DNA from: Lachnospiraceae bacterium
Lineage (GTDB): Bacteria > Bacillota > Clostridia > Lachnospirales > Lachnospiraceae
Assembly: GCA_003447295.1 (NCBI GenBank)
Contig: DLZQ01000067.1
Location: 1-64,000, forward strand
Direction of reading: 5' to 3'
DNA: 64,000 bases
The notes under the pieces were generated by a model, which was not told the DNA's origin, ran no database searches, and worked only from the letters and a program-made list of their open reading frames with translations. Position 1 is the stretch's first letter. Each line of letters opens with the position of its first letter. This document shows, piece after piece, positions 60,608 to 64,000 of this stretch. The translations under genes and the position numbers were made by a program.

Positions 60608-61009
60608 ATGTCTCCGAAGACAGATACCGAAGTGATCATAGGCGGTAAGGTATTTACCTTAAGCGGCTATGAGAGTGAAGAATACATGCAGAAAATCGCT
60701 TCCTATATCAATAACAAGATCAACGAATATGGGAAGATCGACAGCTTTCGCAGACAGCCTTTGGACAGACAAAGTGTTCTGCTGCAGCTGAACATTGCCG
60801 ATGATTATTTTAAAGCAAAGAAGCAGATATCTATCCTCGAAGAAGAACTTCAGGGAAAAGAAAAGGAATTATACGATCTGAAGCATGAACTAATCTCCGC
60901 ACAGATCAAACTGGAAAATGCAGAGAAGCAGGGAAAAGAGCTTCAGAAGCAGTTGAATGAAGATGCAAAAAAAATTGTTCGTCTGGAGACAGAACTAAAA
61001 GACAAGTAA
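60608..61009 (+). CDS. zapA: Cell division protein ZapA
   Basis: 133 residues from the ATG at 60608 behind AGAGGGGTG. N-terminal globular part with TEVIIGGKVFTLSGYESEEYMQKIASYINNKI, then a long coiled coil (~65-133) rich in Glu, Lys and Leu. ZapA cross-links FtsZ filaments at the septum. The C-terminal coil is longer than in many ZapA, as often in clostridia. It stands alone between ruvB and the U32 gene. Confidence 0.9.
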   Translation: MSPKTDTEVIIGGKVFTLSGYESEEYMQKIASYINNKINEYGKIDSFRRQPLDRQSVLLQLNIADDYFKAKKQISILEEELQGKEKELYDLKHELISAQIKLENAEKQGKELQKQLNEDAKKIVRLETELKDK

Positions 61010-61013
61010 ATTG

Positions 61014-61043
61014 ATAGCTGTCCGTTTTTCGGGCAGCTATTTG
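61014..61043 (+). terminator. Hairpin after zapA
   Basis: ATAGCTGTCCG (61014-61024), TTTTT loop, CGGGCAGCTAT (61030-61040) with one G-U, then only TTTG. It may be a weak terminator or an RNA end-protecting structure. Confidence 0.5.
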
Positions 61044-61058
61044 CAATAGAGGACGTTT

Positions 61059-63278
61059 ATGAGTGCAATGAAGAAAGTAGAATTGCTGGCGCCAGCCGGG
61101 AATACGGAAGCATTTTACGGTGCGATCCATGCCGGTGCGGATGCTGTATATCTGGGAGGAAATCGTTTCGGAGCCAGAGCCTATGCGGAGAATTTTTCCG
61201 AAGAGGAACTGGTTGCATGTATCCGGTATGCGCATCTTTTCGGAAGAAAAGTATATCTTACGGTAAATACGCTGGTAAAAGAATCCGAATTTTCAGAAAT
61301 ATATGAATATTTGGAGCCTTATTACCGGGCAGGACTGGATGGGGTTATTATCCAGGATATGGGGGTATTTTCATTTATCCGGGAGAATTTCCCAGGTCTA
61401 GAACTTCACGGAAGCACGCAGATGACAATTACCGGGGAATACGGCGCAGAATTTTTGAAGGAACAAGGGGCATGCCGTGTCGTACCTGCAAGAGAGCTTA
61501 ACCTTCAGGAGATCCGCAGGATCAAGGAAGCCACCGGTATGGAGATCGAGTGCTTTATTCACGGAGCCATGTGCTATTGTTATTCCGGACAGTGTCTGTT
61601 CAGCAGTATTTTAGGAGGCAGAAGCGGTAATCGCGGACGCTGTGCACAGCCCTGCCGTCTGCCTTACAGCAGTAAGGGACAGAAGGAATGCTATCCCTTA
61701 AGCCTGAAGGATATGTGTACCATAGAATCTATCCCTGAACTTCTGACGGCGGGAATCGATTCTTTTAAGATCGAGGGCCGCATGAAAAAAGCGGAATATG
61801 CCGCCGGAGTTACGACAATTTACCGTAAATATATTGATCGGTATTATAAGAATCCGGACGAGACTCTGAATATTTCCAAAGAAGATATGCATGCACTGTC
61901 CTGTCTGTACATCCGAAGCGAGCGTCAGGACGGTTATTATCATAAGCATAACGGCAAAGAGATGGTGACTCTGAACAGTCCGGCATACAGCGGAAGCGAT
62001 GAAAGGCTGCTAGAACACATCCGTAAGGAACATTTGGCGAAACGTAAGACTCTTCCGGTACGGATGACGGCCCGGTTTATTACCGGGGAAGAGGCGAGTC
62101 TGACCGTATCCTGCGGCGATATCCGCATCACATTAGAGGGCAATCCTGTGCAGGAAGCTTCCAGACAACCGATTTCGGAAGAAAATGTTATAAAACAGTT
62201 AAGCAAGTTAGGAGACAGCTCTTTCTCTCTGGACGGAAGTATAGAAGTCGAACTGAGTGGGAATGCATTCTATCCGTTAAAGGCTATCAATGAGCTCCGC
62301 AGAAGAGGCATTGCTCTTCTGGAAGAGAAAATAATTCTGGCTAACGGTTTTTGCTATGAGAGAGTAGAACTGCAACGTGAGGTGCAGCATAAGACCGGAA
62401 TGGCAGACAGAGCCCAGGAGTCTCCTCAAGAGTCTTCTATAGGAAAGAAATTTTCAATCCTATTGCAGACACAAGAGCAGTGGAGAGGATTTTGCAGATC
62501 GGTATTTGGGAACGGTAACGGAGAACTGACGGCTAGAATAAGGCTGTATCTGGATGCGGATCTGTTGTTACAGGATCCGGAAGCCGGAGCGGAAATGCTG
62601 AAAAAAGCTTCTGAAAAACAAATTCCCTGTGAGATCGTACTGCCTAAGATCCTGCGCCTTCGTGATGAGCAGTATTTAAAAAAGCTGTACGACTTTGCAA
62701 GAGAGAATACGTCATGTTTTCAGGGATTCCTGGCAGGCAGCATGGAACATATCGGACTGCTCCTACAATGGGCACTGCCTGGGAAAAAGATCATCGGAGA
62801 TTACAGTCTCTATTTGTGGAATGTGGAAGGAAGAGATTTCTGGATGCAGTATCTGGATGGCTTCTGCCTGCCGCTTGAACTTACGGCAGCGGAGCAGAAG
62901 AAGATAATAGATCCTGCGATTCCCACAGAGAAGTTGATCTATGGTAAGATTCCTATGATGGTTACCGCTAACTGTGTGACACAGACCTTGGACAGATGTA
63001 GAAGAGGGGAAGGTGGGCGTATCCTGGAACTGACCGACCGGTATCATAAGAGATTTCCGGTAATGCGCAATTGTACCCATTGCTTTAATGTAATCTACAA
63101 TAGTGTACCTTTATCTCTGCATAAGGAAGCGGACAGACAGATCGTCATAGGGAGGCTGGATTTTACCACAGAGACAGAGGATGAGACTTTGCAGATCCTG
63201 AATTATTATGGCGGTGCGCGCAAGGAACTTCCCTATGTGGAATATACCACCGGTCACGAAAAACGTGGCGTAGAATAG
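61059..63278 (+). CDS. U32 family peptidase-like protein (RNA hydroxylation type)
   Basis: 739 residues. The U32 core begins ELLAPAGNTEAFYGAIHAGADAVYLGGNRFGARAYAENFS and has the signature ECFIHGAMCYCYSGQCLFSS followed by GGRSGNRGRCAQPCRLPY, with the four conserved Cys for an iron-sulfur centre. A DUF3656-like middle region and a second half repeating the fold (CTHCFNVIYNSVPLSLH near the end) follow. The relatives RlhA and TrhP/TrhO-linked YegQ hydroxylate rRNA or tRNA and are not proteases. GAGG ribosome site 11 bases upstream; ATG 61068 is an alternative start. Confidence 0.9.
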   Translation: MSAMKKVELLAPAGNTEAFYGAIHAGADAVYLGGNRFGARAYAENFSEEELVACIRYAHLFGRKVYLTVNTLVKESEFSEIYEYLEPYYRAGLDGVIIQDMGVFSFIRENFPGLELHGSTQMTITGEYGAEFLKEQGACRVVPARELNLQEIRRIKEATGMEIECFIHGAMCYCYSGQCLFSSILGGRSGNRGRCAQPCRLPYSSKGQKECYPLSLKDMCTIESIPELLTAGIDSFKIEGRMKKAEYAAGVTTIYRKYIDRYYKNPDETLNISKEDMHALSCLYIRSERQDGYYHKHNGKEMVTLNSPAYSGSDERLLEHIRKEHLAKRKTLPVRMTARFITGEEASLTVSCGDIRITLEGNPVQEASRQPISEENVIKQLSKLGDSSFSLDGSIEVELSGNAFYPLKAINELRRRGIALLEEKIILANGFCYERVELQREVQHKTGMADRAQESPQESSIGKKFSILLQTQEQWRGFCRSVFGNGNGELTARIRLYLDADLLLQDPEAGAEMLKKASEKQIPCEIVLPKILRLRDEQYLKKLYDFARENTSCFQGFLAGSMEHIGLLLQWALPGKKIIGDYSLYLWNVEGRDFWMQYLDGFCLPLELTAAEQKKIIDPAIPTEKLIYGKIPMMVTANCVTQTLDRCRRGEGGRILELTDRYHKRFPVMRNCTHCFNVIYNSVPLSLHKEADRQIVIGRLDFTTETEDETLQILNYYGGARKELPYVEYTTGHEKRGVE

Positions 63279-63298
63279 ACAGAAAGGTATTTTGCTGC

Positions 63299-64000
63299 AT
63301 GCAGGAATACGTAATTGAATTATCCAAATATTTCATAGCCTTTTTTATGGTTTTATATACAGCAAGCTGTTTTTATACATTCCGATATCCGACGGGCGAA
63401 CATCACAAGGGGATTTTTATCCTGCAGGATGTTCTGATGTTTCTGGTACAGGTATTATGTTTCCTGGATCTGTCACTTACCGGCGGAGATTTTCAATACC
63501 TGTTTTTCTTCGCATTTATTCTGATTTTTTTATTTGCAACGATCACGATGGTATCACTGATCTACGAGAATATTAACCGGCTTTTGCTGAATAATATGTG
63601 TATGCTTTTGGGAATCGGACTCTGTATGGTATCCCGGCTGTCTTTTGACAAGGCAATACGGCAGTATGTGATCGTGCTGGTATCTCTGATCATCTCACTA
63701 CTGATACCGTATCTGCTTGGGAAAATTCATTTTTTCAAAAAAATCACCTGGCTGTATGCCACATTGGGAATCGCACTGCTTGGTACTGTGCTGATCCTTG
63801 GCGAAGTGACCCATGGGTCCAAGATTTCTTTTTCCCTGGGGGGAATTACGTTCCAGCCCTCGGAATTTGTGAAAATACTGTTCCTGTTTTTCCTGGCGGG
63901 AGCTTTATGGGAAAATGTATCCTTCCAGAGAGTGGTCCTGACTGCCATCATTGCCGGGGCACATGTGGTGATCCTGGTGGTATCCAAGGATCTGGGAAGT
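63299..64000 (+). CDS. FtsW/RodA/SpoVE family peptidoglycan polymerase, 3' end outside window
   Basis: The frame starts at the ATG at 63299, 14 bases after AGAAAGG, and is open to the window end (234 codons). At least six membrane helices are visible. The family block GSKISFSLGGITFQPSEFVKILFLFFLAG and, at the edge, VSKDLGS with the Asp before Leu-Gly-Ser, identify the SEDS family of glycosyltransferases. It is probably FtsW, RodA or SpoVE; which one cannot be told without the rest and the adjoining genes. Confidence 0.88.
   Translation, partial: MQEYVIELSKYFIAFFMVLYTASCFYTFRYPTGEHHKGIFILQDVLMFLVQVLCFLDLSLTGGDFQYLFFFAFILIFLFATITMVSLIYENINRLLLNNMCMLLGIGLCMVSRLSFDKAIRQYVIVLVSLIISLLIPYLLGKIHFFKKITWLYATLGIALLGTVLILGEVTHGSKISFSLGGITFQPSEFVKILFLFFLAGALWENVSFQRVVLTAIIAGAHVVILVVSKDLGS

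Overview
The window looks like the chromosome of a Lachnospiraceae (Clostridium cluster XIVa-type) anaerobe. The evidence is the gene set and gene order: Rex, a tepA-spoIIIE/ftsK pair, an NfnAB-like pair, formyl-THF ligase plus FolD, yqfC-yqfD-phoH-(pgpH-like)-ybeY, a short cobalamin-dependent methionine synthase, a GGGtGRT-family protein next to a predicted Fe-S scaffold-like protein, and several small TM2/DUF4190/DUF2752/DUF4870-type membrane proteins. Sporulation-associated genes (yqfC, yqfD, spoIIIE/ftsK) suggest a spore former or a recent descendant of one. All assignments come from reading the translations; no database search was run.

Region 1 (1-4.7 kb) is AT-rich accessory DNA. It holds the end of a polymorphic-toxin-like gene broken by a one-base frameshift, a small putative immunity gene, a second displaced toxin C-terminal fragment followed by a SUKH (SMI1/KNR4) immunity gene, several strong stem-loops, a truncated and chimeric IS110-family transposase, and a DUF3800 gene with a good promoter and a highly structured 5' leader.

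Region 2 (4.7-39.7 kb) is mostly housekeeping. An ABC-F ATPase gene and rex are divergent, and a Rex-box-like palindrome covers both -35 boxes. Then come NAD(P)HX repair (nnrD), alr, a mazF toxin with no antitoxin gene, a CBS-domain transporter-like protein, yebC, a dolichol-phosphate-mannose-synthase-like glycosyltransferase with a polytopic partner, tepA-spoIIIE, fhs-folD, an NfnAB-like pair, rlmH, nth, a pyrimidine nucleoside phosphorylase, the yqfC-to-ybeY cluster (with a degenerate PgpH-like protein), a MOP-type flippase and two flavoproteins.

Region 3 (39.7-50.2 kb) carries proB-DUF896-FTHF cyclo-ligase-proA, a pyrophosphatase, the scaffold-like/GGGtGRT pair, a Y-family polymerase/YolD pair behind a LexA-like box, a run of four small membrane proteins, and a roughly 280-nt stem-loop-rich intergenic RNA candidate that ends in a strong terminator. 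Region 4 (50.2-64 kb) has metH, an ilvB-ilvH-ilvH-ilvC branched-chain operon with a strong internal promoter, an ABC exporter, LexA-boxed ruvAB, zapA, a U32 peptidase, and the start of an FtsW/RodA/SpoVE gene cut by the window edge.

Signals that genes alone do not explain: a 42-bp structured repeat at two loci with a diverged relative inside the RNA candidate; a 27-bp identical translation-start block, each copy preceded by a different stem-loop, upstream of two unrelated genes; and the leader of the DUF3800 gene.
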